Source: Flavihumibacter solisilvae (lineage in GTDB: Bacteria; Bacteroidota; Bacteroidia; Chitinophagales; Chitinophagaceae). From it: a stretch of DNA of 42,581 bases. This document shows positions 9,104 to 16,837 of the stretch, one piece after another. Positions within the stretch are counted from its first letter, which is position 1, and every line of letters begins with the position of its first letter. A program made the position numbers and the translations under genes. The stretch is taken from assembly GCF_000814475.1 (NCBI RefSeq), contig NZ_JSVC01000029.1, forward strand, positions 1 through 42,581, given 5' to 3'. Under the pieces are notes generated by a model. The model saw only the letters and a list, made by a program, of their open reading frames with translations, had not been told where the DNA came from and ran no database searches.

Positions 9104-9892
9104 ATGATTCATAATATCATTAAAGACAAACCGACCCGCCTGTTTATCATCCTCGGCGGATTCTTTATTGCCAATGCGATTCTCGCTGAAGTGATAGGGG
9201 TGAAGATTTTTTCCCTTGAAGAAACCTTTGGTTTCCCTGATGCTACTTTTTCTTTGCTTGGTGAAGAAGGCCTGTCGTTCGACCTAACGGTAGGCGTTTT
9301 GCCATGGCCGATTGTGTTTATCATGACAGACATTGTGAATGAATACTACGGGGTCAGGGGAGTTCGCTTTTTATCGGTGCTGACTGCCGGGCTCATAGCT
9401 TTCGCTTTTGTAGTGTTTTATTTTTCGATCAGAACGGCACCTGCTGAATGGTGGCGTCTTTCGCAGGACAAAAACGGGGTGCCTGATATGCAGGCAGCAT
9501 ATACTCAGATACTTGGTCAGGGAATGAATATCATCGTTGCATCGCTTACTGCATTCCTGATCGGCCAGCTGACGGATGCGACAGTTTTCAGGCAGATCAA
9601 GAAGCTTACAGGAGAAAAAAGGATCTGGATGCGTGCCACGGTCTCCACATTGTTTTCCCAGTTCGTTGATACCGTCGTGGTCTCCTACATTTATTTGTAT
9701 TTCGCACTCGGCTTCTCCTTTCCGCGGGTTACCGCAATAGCCATCGTCGGCTATACCTATAAGTTTGCCATCGCCATTCTATGCACGCCGTTTATTTACC
9801 TTATCCATGGAATGATTGAAAAATACCTGGGACACAAACAGGCAGCCGATATGAAGAAAGCTGCCCTTGAACTGCAGCCGGGAACCAGCTAA
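9104..9892 (+). CDS. yhhQ: queuosine precursor transporter (VUT family)
   Basis: Membrane transporter of the VUT/YhhQ family (COG1738), 262 residues, which imports queuosine precursors such as preQ0/preQ1 for tRNA anticodon modification. About six hydrophobic helices are visible. The characteristic parts are PWPIVFIMTDIVNEYYG (67-83), with its membrane-embedded TDIVNEYYG, and the second half with RATVSTLFSQFVDTVV (177-192). The N-terminus is longer than in E. coli YhhQ, as is usual in Bacteroidota. It follows a small membrane protein by two bases and its stop overlaps the convergent acetyltransferase gene by four. No preQ1 riboswitch is seen upstream. Confidence 0.9.
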   Translation: MIHNIIKDKPTRLFIILGGFFIANAILAEVIGVKIFSLEETFGFPDATFSLLGEEGLSFDLTVGVLPWPIVFIMTDIVNEYYGVRGVRFLSVLTAGLIAFAFVVFYFSIRTAPAEWWRLSQDKNGVPDMQAAYTQILGQGMNIIVASLTAFLIGQLTDATVFRQIKKLTGEKRIWMRATVSTLFSQFVDTVVVSYIYLYFALGFSFPRVTAIAIVGYTYKFAIAILCTPFIYLIHGMIEKYLGHKQAADMKKAALELQPGTS

Positions 9893-10389
9893 ACATCTTT
9901 GCCCATCACAAAATCATCCATTACATACCCGTTACCAATATCGATCACTTCTTCCTTTTCAATATTAAATCCCATTGCCTCGTAAAAACTAATGGCTTTG
10001 TTTTGTTTGTTCACGTTCAGAACCAGGTGGGCTCCGTTATGTGTACGGACTTCCTCTTCCACCATATCCAGCAAAGCCCTGCCAACACCCTTGCCCTGCA
10101 ACCCTGGTAACACGTACAGCTTATGCAGTTTCCATGTTGCTTTGTCGACAGGTCCGAATGAAGCAAAGCCGACTTCTCCCAATTCAATTTCCGCTATTAT
10201 AAAGCGGTGATTGAGCTGGAGAATCTGGTTTTCCAGGGACTCGGGACTGTAAAACAGGTCCAGCATGTAATTCATCTGGTCTGATGAAAGAATGTCTTTA
10301 TAGGTTACGGGCCAAACCTGGTGGGCCAGGTATCCGATCGTACCGATATCATCCTGGTCTGCACTTCTTATAACTAATGCCTCGCTCAT
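9889..10389 (-). CDS. GNAT family N-acetyltransferase
   Basis: Acetyl-CoA-dependent N-acetyltransferase of the GNAT superfamily, 166 residues, single domain. The pyrophosphate-binding motif A appears as LYVLPGLQGKGVGRALL (92-108, with QGKGVG as the Q/RxxGxG signature). A later NKQNKAISFYEAMGF segment (about 127-141) is the usual motif B region, in which Asn and Tyr assist catalysis. The substrate (small molecule, peptide or ribosomal protein) cannot be read. It starts three bases after the PrsW-type protease gene, so the two form a minus-strand pair, and its stop overlaps yhhQ tail to tail. Confidence 0.88.
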   Translation of the reverse strand: MSEALVIRSADQDDIGTIGYLAHQVWPVTYKDILSSDQMNYMLDLFYSPESLENQILQLNHRFIIAEIELGEVGFASFGPVDKATWKLHKLYVLPGLQGKGVGRALLDMVEEEVRTHNGAHLVLNVNKQNKAISFYEAMGFNIEKEEVIDIGNGYVMDDFVMGKDV

Positions 10390-10392
10390 ATA

Positions 10393-11121
10393 TCAGGCTG
10401 AATTGTTTGTGGTGTTGAAATATTTTTTGGACAGGCTTTGGTGCATTTTAATGGCTTTCCACGACAGCCTGATGGCAACGAGGTACGATAGAATCGCACT
10501 GGCGAACAGTATGCTTGTAGACGTATTCCTGGTAATGCTGCTGTCTGCCTGCACAAAAAGGAAAAGGTCAAAAAGGCCATGGAAAAAAACAGCGAGTAGC
10601 AATCCCCTTACCATCAATTGAACTGAATGCCCGCGACTTGTAAATTTAGCTAACCCTACATAATAGCCCATAAGAATTCCAAAAGTTGCATGTGCGGGAA
10701 CTGACAGGAACATGCGAAGAAATCCAGTTTCATATCCCCTCTGCACTACATAAACAATATTTTCCACCGTCGCAAATCCCATTGCAACCATTACACCATA
10801 TATAATGCCATCAAAGGGTTCATTGAAAAATTTTCGGGGAAAGGCATAGAACCTTAACATCAGGTATTTACAGGTTTCCTCTCCCAGGGCAACGACCAGG
10901 AACGCAAAGATGATATAATAGGTCCAACCTGTAGCTGACATCAGGTGATTGAGTAAAGTAAATCCTGCCCATTGTAAAATCATTGCAGGCAATGTAACTG
11001 CCATCCCCAACAGGAACGCTTTAACCAAAGCCCTGAATGGCTCTTTGTCATATTTATCCCTCAGGTAGATAAACCAGATAATAGCGATACCTGGTGCCAG
11101 TGCCAAAGCCAGCAATTCCAT
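10393..11121 (-). CDS. PrsW family intramembrane metalloprotease
   Basis: Polytopic membrane protease related to PrsW of Bacillus (which cleaves an anti-sigma factor) and to the CAAX-protease/Abi superfamily. All four motif positions of the family are present in 242 residues: EETCK (81-85, the EExxK type), FATVEN with Glu120, PAHATFG with His144, and FHGLFD with His181 and Asp185. About seven hydrophobic helices are visible. The substrate is unknown; no anti-sigma factor gene lies nearby, so a role in sigma signalling is not supported here. It is the upstream gene of a pair with the acetyltransferase. In many Bacteroidota the same protein is simply labelled 'protease PrsW'. Confidence 0.88.
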   Translation of the reverse strand: MELLALALAPGIAIIWFIYLRDKYDKEPFRALVKAFLLGMAVTLPAMILQWAGFTLLNHLMSATGWTYYIIFAFLVVALGEETCKYLMLRFYAFPRKFFNEPFDGIIYGVMVAMGFATVENIVYVVQRGYETGFLRMFLSVPAHATFGILMGYYVGLAKFTSRGHSVQLMVRGLLLAVFFHGLFDLFLFVQADSSITRNTSTSILFASAILSYLVAIRLSWKAIKMHQSLSKKYFNTTNNSA

Positions 11122-11130
11122 ATTTTAGGG

Positions 11131-11162
11131 TTTGTTGCGCTGAAATTAGTGAATTAATATTG
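11131..11162 (+). promoter_or_regulatory. candidate promoter of the protease/propeller gene
   Basis: TTTG (11131-11134), 20 nt, then TAATATTG (11155-11162), one mismatch from the Bacteroidota pair TTTG/TAnnTTTG. The predicted start of transcription is only about 10 nt before the ATG at 11179, so the leader would be very short. Confidence 0.45.
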
Positions 11163-11178
11163 ACAGAGAATTTACAGT

Positions 11179-13992
11179 ATGCGTAAGACCCTGGTTGCTA
11201 TTCTTTTCCTGGTTACGTTTTTATCAGTCCGCGCCCAGCAATTTGGTGGTCACCCGCCTTCTCAACGCTGGATGCAGATCAGGACTCCTTCAGTTCGCGT
11301 GATTTATCCACAAGGGTGGGATAGTTCTTCGCGGCGTATTGCGACAGTCGTGAACCTGGTAACATCGTTGCACGATAGTTCAATAGGCAGCAGGCTTATG
11401 CGCACCAACATAATTCTGCAACACCAGACTACCATTCCCAATGGGTATGTGGCCCTTGCACCTTTCCGCAGCGAATTTTATATGACCCCGCCGTCAAATC
11501 CCTTTGAGCTGGGCTCATTGGCCTGGGGCGACCAGTTAGCTCTTCACGAGTGGAGACATGTTCAACAGTACAGCAATTTCAATCGCGGACTTGCGAAGGT
11601 CTTCCGCGTACTGCTGGGACAACAAGGACAGGCATTTGCCAATGCGCTTACCGTACCTGACTGGTTCTTTGAAGGGGATGCCGTTTTCCAGGAAACGCGG
11701 ATGAGCAGGCAGGGACGTGGCAGGCTTCCCTCATTCTTCAATGGCTACCGCTCAATCTGGGAGGCAGGAACAAATTATTCTTATATGAAGTTGCGTAACG
11801 GTTCATACAGGCATTTTGTTCCTGATCATTATGAAATGGGCTATCAACTTGTTGCCAATGGGAACGAACAATACGGGCCGGGCTTCTGGAAGAAGGTGTC
11901 TGAAAATGCTGCGGCCATGAAGGGGTTTTTTTATCCTTTTCAGAAAGCTGTAAAACGTTATAGTGGAATATCCTTTGCCAGGTTTGTGGACAGTTCCCTG
12001 CTGGCAAACCGCACAAGACTCGGCGTTCCGTCTTCTGCACTGCGGAAGGGTGGCCCTGAAGTGATTAACGAGGAGAACCCTGTTTACACAGAATCGGGTG
12101 ATCTGTTGCTGGTACGTTCGTCATATAAACAGGTCCCTTCATTTTACCTGCGAACGGGGCAGAAGGACCATTTTATCCGGACCAGGGATATGTCATTGGA
12201 TAACTATTTTGCTTATGCGAACGGCAAGATAGTTTATGCTTCCTTTCGTCGCGATACCCGTTGGAGCTGGATCGATTATAGCGAACTTCAGTTACTGGAC
12301 TTACATTCAGGTAAACAACAGCGGATAACCGAAAAATCAAAGTATTTCATGCCTTCCCTTTCTGCCGGAGGGGATTCGATTGTGACAGTAGAGGCAAGTT
12401 CTGCAGGCAAATATGCCCTTCATATCCTGGATGTTTCCGGTGGGTTGGTTAAAGCCATACCCAATAAACAATCCCACTATTATTCTCATCCGATGTTTTA
12501 CCAGGGGAAGATCATCACAGCTGCCAGGAATTCCGCAGGTGATATGTCTCTTCTCCTTGTGGATCCTGCTAACGGGAATGAGCATCCGCTTACGGAATGG
12601 AGTCAGAACCTGGTTGGGTATCCTTCCGGAAAAGGCGACACTATTTGTTTCACCATGACCAGCAATGGGCGGGACCGGAATTTTGCACTCGTTTTTTCGT
12701 CACGGCAATTACTGGAGTGGAAAGAGGAACGAGATGTGTCTGTCACGGGTGAATACCAGCCTTCGGTTTTTGGCAGCAGGCTGGTAAGCAGCAGGTTTAC
12801 GGCCGGGGGATATAAGATCTCCGAGCAAACTGCCGGTGTTTCTCAATGGCAGCCTGTTGAATCAATCCGTCCGCTGACTGCTTTCGGATTATTAGCAGGT
12901 GACAAACCTTTGGTTGATGTTCTGGCAAAGGACACTGTGTTGAACCCCGGTACCAGCAACTACCGGAAGACGACGAAGTTCTTTAATTTTCACAGCTGGC
13001 TGCCATATTATGAAGATCCCGAACTGAGCTTCACCATATTCGGCCAGAATCTCCTGAATACAATGCAAAGTGAATTATACATTTTGTATAACAACAACGA
13101 AGGCTTTAAGGAAATCGGGTTCGCAGGAGTGTATGGTGGATGGTTTCCCTACATCAACGCCGGGTTGAGTTATACCCTCGACAGGCGGGCCAGGCTGGAA
13201 AATAAACAGGTTTACTGGAATGAACTGGAAGCACAAACCGGGTTCCAGGTGCCGCTAAACCTCAGTAAGGGCAGAAGCATCAGTAATCTTACATTCGGCT
13301 CCGACCTGGTTTATAATCATGCCTTCTTCCCCGAACCTCAGAAAACACAATATGGAATCGAGCCATATTTTTACCTGGATAACGACTTGCGGTTTAGTCA
13401 CCAGGTACAACAGGCTAAGCAACATATCTTTCCAAGATGGGCACAGACAATGCGGTTGCAATACAGGGATGCGCTTAACCAGTTTGATTCCTGGCAGTTA
13501 ATGGCCACCGGTAGTCTTTATTTCCCGGGATTATCAGTCAACCATAGTTTCAGCATGAACCTGGCAGCGCAGCAACGCGACAGCTCAACCGGTATCCGGT
13601 TTACCAATGATTTCCCATTTGCCCGTGGCTACAGTGATGAAAATCTTTTTCGCATGGGCAAGATCGGAGTGAATTACCAGTTGCCAATTGCTTACCCGGA
13701 TGCAGGACTCTGGAACATTGTTTACCTGATGAGAATGCGGATGAATTTTTTCTATGACCATGCTGTCGCCAAAGATTCGCAAAGGTTCGCGACCGATGGC
13801 TTTGTAAACTTCCGTTCAACCGGCACAGAACTTTTTTTTGACACCAAATGGTGGAATCAATTGCCCGTCAGTTTCGGCATCCGGTATTCGAGGTTACTCG
13901 ACGATGATGTATTTGGGGGGACGGGACGCGACAGGATTGATTTCGTGATTCCCGTAAACCTGATCCAGGCCAGGGGTGCAGGAAATAAATGA
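11179..13992 (+). CDS. secreted zinc-protease / beta-propeller / beta-barrel protein
   Basis: A 937-residue exported protein. Residues 1-19 form a signal peptide (basic MRK, hydrophobic core, SVRAQ cleavage site). A gluzincin-type zinc site follows: HEWRH (123-127) as HExxH, with Glu165 in DWFFEGDAV as the third ligand, matching the peptidase MA-like arrangement. Residues about 290-600 are rich in short repeated strands with GDS, DVSGG and DPANG turns, consistent with a TolB-like propeller. The last third has alternating aromatic strands and ends in IDFVIPVNLIQARG, like an outer-membrane barrel. Probably an outer-membrane-anchored protease facing the periplasm or surface; the substrate is unknown. 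It ends at a bidirectional terminator shared with valS. Confidence 0.8.
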   Translation: MRKTLVAILFLVTFLSVRAQQFGGHPPSQRWMQIRTPSVRVIYPQGWDSSSRRIATVVNLVTSLHDSSIGSRLMRTNIILQHQTTIPNGYVALAPFRSEFYMTPPSNPFELGSLAWGDQLALHEWRHVQQYSNFNRGLAKVFRVLLGQQGQAFANALTVPDWFFEGDAVFQETRMSRQGRGRLPSFFNGYRSIWEAGTNYSYMKLRNGSYRHFVPDHYEMGYQLVANGNEQYGPGFWKKVSENAAAMKGFFYPFQKAVKRYSGISFARFVDSSLLANRTRLGVPSSALRKGGPEVINEENPVYTESGDLLLVRSSYKQVPSFYLRTGQKDHFIRTRDMSLDNYFAYANGKIVYASFRRDTRWSWIDYSELQLLDLHSGKQQRITEKSKYFMPSLSAGGDSIVTVEASSAGKYALHILDVSGGLVKAIPNKQSHYYSHPMFYQGKIITAARNSAGDMSLLLVDPANGNEHPLTEWSQNLVGYPSGKGDTICFTMTSNGRDRNFALVFSSRQLLEWKEERDVSVTGEYQPSVFGSRLVSSRFTAGGYKISEQTAGVSQWQPVESIRPLTAFGLLAGDKPLVDVLAKDTVLNPGTSNYRKTTKFFNFHSWLPYYEDPELSFTIFGQNLLNTMQSELYILYNNNEGFKEIGFAGVYGGWFPYINAGLSYTLDRRARLENKQVYWNELEAQTGFQVPLNLSKGRSISNLTFGSDLVYNHAFFPEPQKTQYGIEPYFYLDNDLRFSHQVQQAKQHIFPRWAQTMRLQYRDALNQFDSWQLMATGSLYFPGLSVNHSFSMNLAAQQRDSSTGIRFTNDFPFARGYSDENLFRMGKIGVNYQLPIAYPDAGLWNIVYLMRMRMNFFYDHAVAKDSQRFATDGFVNFRSTGTELFFDTKWWNQLPVSFGIRYSRLLDDDVFGGTGRDRIDFVIPVNLIQARGAGNK

Positions 13993-14003
13993 ACTTCCAG
14001 ATA

Positions 14004-14034
14004 AAAAGGGCTTCCTGTTAACGGAAGCCCTTTT
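14004..14034. terminator. bidirectional intrinsic terminator
   Basis: Perfect 12-bp stem AAAAGGGCTTCC / GGAAGCCCTTTT with a 7-nt loop, lying between the convergent stop codons of the protease gene (13992) and valS (14040). A/T runs on both flanks let it work in both directions. Confidence 0.85.
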
Positions 14035-14039
14035 ACAAT

Positions 14040-16712
14040 TCAGATCTTAGACAAACTGTCTTCTATCACTTTTATCTTACTGATGGTGTCTTCTTTTTTC
14101 TTCTTTTCCATTTCCACAACATCCGGCTTGGCATTCTGAACAAAACGTTCGTTACCGAGCTTCTTCTCTACACTTACCAGGAACCCTTTAAGGTATTCCA
14201 GTTCACGAACCAGTTCCTCACGGTGGTGACCGGAGTCGATTGGTTGTTCTGTTTCAATATAAAACTGGTCGCGGTCAATTACAGTAGCGATAGTATTCGG
14301 AACTGCAGCTTCCACAAAATGAAGGCTACCGTTTACCTGCTTTTCAAGTATGGACCTGATCATCGCATATATATCCTTGTTAGAGGTATTGACATGCACA
14401 CTTATCGACTCCTTCGGTTTGATCTGGCTCCTGTTCCTGACGTCGCGGATGCCGGTAATCACATCTTTCAGTAATACGCCTTCGTCAAGAAACTTCACTG
14501 CATCTTTCCCATTGATGTCGCGCTCAAAGGTTTCAGGTTTGCTGAACTGGCGGATGCACAGGTCGTCTCCTTCCTTTCGGTCTCTCAACTGGTGGTAAAT
14601 CTCTTCGGTAATGAAAGGCATAAAAGGATGAAGCAGCTGAACAAGTTCTTCAAAGAATCCTATTGCTGATTCCAGGTGATCTTTATTTACAGGCGCGTCA
14701 TACGCTGGCTTGATCCACTCAAGATACCAACTGCAATAGTCGTCCCAGATAAGAGAATAAATCGTTTTCAACGCTTCGCTCAGGCGGAATTGCGTCATCA
14801 GCTGGTCAACTTCCAGGCGTGCTGCATTGAGGCGGCACCTGAACCAGTAGTTCGGCCAGTTGGTGGTATGATCCTGGTCATCATTAACCGTTGTTTCGGC
14901 TGCACGTGCCTTCCACATGCCGATCAGCTTCAGGGCATTCCACATCTTGTTGTTGAAGTTCCTTCCCTGTTCAATTGATGATTCGTCGAACAGCAGGTCG
15001 TTGCCGGCAGGAGAGAGGATCATTATGCCAAATCGAACGGCATCGGCGCCATATTTGTCAATCAGCTCGAGAAGATCCGGTGAGTTCCCCAGGCTCTTAC
15101 TCATTTTACGTCCCTGCTTGTCACGAACCATCCCCGTGAAGTAAACATCGCGGAATGGAATCATTTTTTCATAATGCATCCCTGCCATTACCATACGGGC
15201 GACCCAGAAGAAAATGATATCCTGGCCGGTAACCAGCACCGAAGTAGGGTAGTAGTACCTTACTTCTTTATTTCCCGGATCGGTAATCCCGTTAAATACT
15301 TCCATTGGCCAGAGCCAGGAAGAGAACCATGTGTCCAACACATCATTGTCCTGGGTCAACTGGTCTATGGTTAATCGGGTCAGGTCAAAAGCCGGCTGGC
15401 TGATGATCTCTTCCCAGGCTTCTTCTCTTGTCGCGGCAACAACACAGGCTCCATCCGGGGTATACCAGGCGGGAATCTGTTGCCCCCACCACAATTGGCG
15501 ACTGATACACCAATCCTTTACATTTTCAAGCCAGTACCGGTAAGTGGCCAGGAATTTGTCTCCCGGATGAATCCGGATGTCTCCTTTCAGGACCGCTTCC
15601 AGGGCGGGCGTTGCCATCTCTTTCATCTTCAGGAACCACTGGGTCGAGATTCGGGGCTCAACTACAGCGCCTGTGCGCTGGCTGTATCCAAGCCGGGTCT
15701 GGTATTCTTCTTCCTTTACCAGTGATCCGTTCTCTTTCAGTGCAGCAATCACCAGTTTCCGGGCTTTGAACCTGTCTTCACCGATGAAAACACCTGCGGC
15801 TTCACTGAGTGTTCCGTCTTCGTTGAGTGTATCAACTACTTCGAGGTTGTGTTTGAGGCCGAGGTTATAGTCATTGATATCATGCGCAGGAGTAACTTTC
15901 AATGCACCGGTTCCGAAAGCAGGATCTACATATTCATCAAAAATGATCGGGATCCGCCTGTTGACGAGCGGTACAAATGCATGCGCATTTTTAAGGTGGG
16001 CATACCTGGGATCATTGGGATTAACACATATTGCCGTGTCTCCCATGATGGTCTCAGGTCGTTGTGTGGCAATCACAATGCTTTCTTCAGATCCTTCAAT
16101 TTTATAATTGACATGGTAAAGTTTACCATGAATGTCTTTGTATTCGACTTCCTCGTCACTTAAGGCAGTCTTTGCCTCCGGATCCCAGTTGATCATCCGC
16201 GCACCGCGATAGATCAGGCCTTTTTTAGACAGGTCAACAAATACCTTGATCACCGCCTTATAGTAGTGGTCATCCATGGTAAATGTTACCCGGCTCCAGT
16301 CAACACTGCAACCCAGCCGGTCAATCTGGTTGTAGATGATCCCGCCATATTTCTCCTTCCACTCAAAAGCATAACGAAGAAATTCTGCACGGGTAAGGTC
16401 AGACTTGTGAATGCCTTTTTCCTTTTCGAGCATCTGAACAACCTTTGCTTCGGTCGCGATAGAGGCGTGGTCGCTACCAGGTACCCAGCAGGCATTGAAA
16501 CCACTCATCCGCGCCTTCCTGACGAGGATATCCTGGACGGTTTCATTCAATGTATGACCCATGTGGAGAACGCCGGTTACGTTCGGTGGCGGGATCACTA
16601 CCGTAAACGACGGACGATGGTCAGGAGTGCTGTTAAAATATTTCCGGTCTGTCCAATGCTGGTTCCATTTTGGCTCGGCTTCAGCAGGTATAAAATTCTT
16701 GCTCAGTTCCAT
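14040..16712 (-). CDS. valS: valine--tRNA ligase
   Basis: Class Ia aminoacyl-tRNA synthetase that charges tRNA-Val with valine (EC 6.1.1.9) and clears mis-acylated threonine through its CP1 editing domain. The 890 residues are in the normal range. The signature HMGH (50-53, the HIGH motif) follows PPPNVTGVL; KMSKSLGNS lies near 535; the editing domain sits between (about 190-400, with TQRPETIMGD). The C-terminus is a charged coiled coil (about 820-885) typical of ValRS. ATG 16710-16712 gives the expected MELSKNF start. Its substrate tRNA-Val(TAC) is encoded twice further along this window. A -7 element lies 31 nt upstream. Confidence 0.98.
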   Translation of the reverse strand: MELSKNFIPAEAEPKWNQHWTDRKYFNSTPDHRPSFTVVIPPPNVTGVLHMGHTLNETVQDILVRKARMSGFNACWVPGSDHASIATEAKVVQMLEKEKGIHKSDLTRAEFLRYAFEWKEKYGGIIYNQIDRLGCSVDWSRVTFTMDDHYYKAVIKVFVDLSKKGLIYRGARMINWDPEAKTALSDEEVEYKDIHGKLYHVNYKIEGSEESIVIATQRPETIMGDTAICVNPNDPRYAHLKNAHAFVPLVNRRIPIIFDEYVDPAFGTGALKVTPAHDINDYNLGLKHNLEVVDTLNEDGTLSEAAGVFIGEDRFKARKLVIAALKENGSLVKEEEYQTRLGYSQRTGAVVEPRISTQWFLKMKEMATPALEAVLKGDIRIHPGDKFLATYRYWLENVKDWCISRQLWWGQQIPAWYTPDGACVVAATREEAWEEIISQPAFDLTRLTIDQLTQDNDVLDTWFSSWLWPMEVFNGITDPGNKEVRYYYPTSVLVTGQDIIFFWVARMVMAGMHYEKMIPFRDVYFTGMVRDKQGRKMSKSLGNSPDLLELIDKYGADAVRFGIMILSPAGNDLLFDESSIEQGRNFNNKMWNALKLIGMWKARAAETTVNDDQDHTTNWPNYWFRCRLNAARLEVDQLMTQFRLSEALKTIYSLIWDDYCSWYLEWIKPAYDAPVNKDHLESAIGFFEELVQLLHPFMPFITEEIYHQLRDRKEGDDLCIRQFSKPETFERDINGKDAVKFLDEGVLLKDVITGIRDVRNRSQIKPKESISVHVNTSNKDIYAMIRSILEKQVNGSLHFVEAAVPNTIATVIDRDQFYIETEQPIDSGHHREELVRELEYLKGFLVSVEKKLGNERFVQNAKPDVVEMEKKKKEDTISKIKVIEDSLSKI

Positions 16713-16743
16713 ACAAAATTCTGATACTTATTACTTAGGGCTG

Positions 16744-16751
16744 CAAAAATA
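16744..16751 (-). promoter_or_regulatory. -7 promoter element of valS
   Basis: Read on the minus strand this is TATTTTTG, a full match to TAnnTTTG, 31 nt before the valS ATG. No clean TTTG is found at the -33 distance (the nearest TTG is 25 nt further up). Confidence 0.5.
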
Positions 16752-16837
16752 AGAAATCGCTACCTAGCTTCCCGTTCAAGCGAAGAGAAATGCTTAAATT
16801 GACCTAAGGTTCCGACTGTTGAATTCAACCGGATACT

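Noticed and set aside
16266-16724. 152-codon open frame antisense to valS
   Set aside because: It falls inside the valS catalytic region, has no recognisable domain, and starts in a conserved coding segment.
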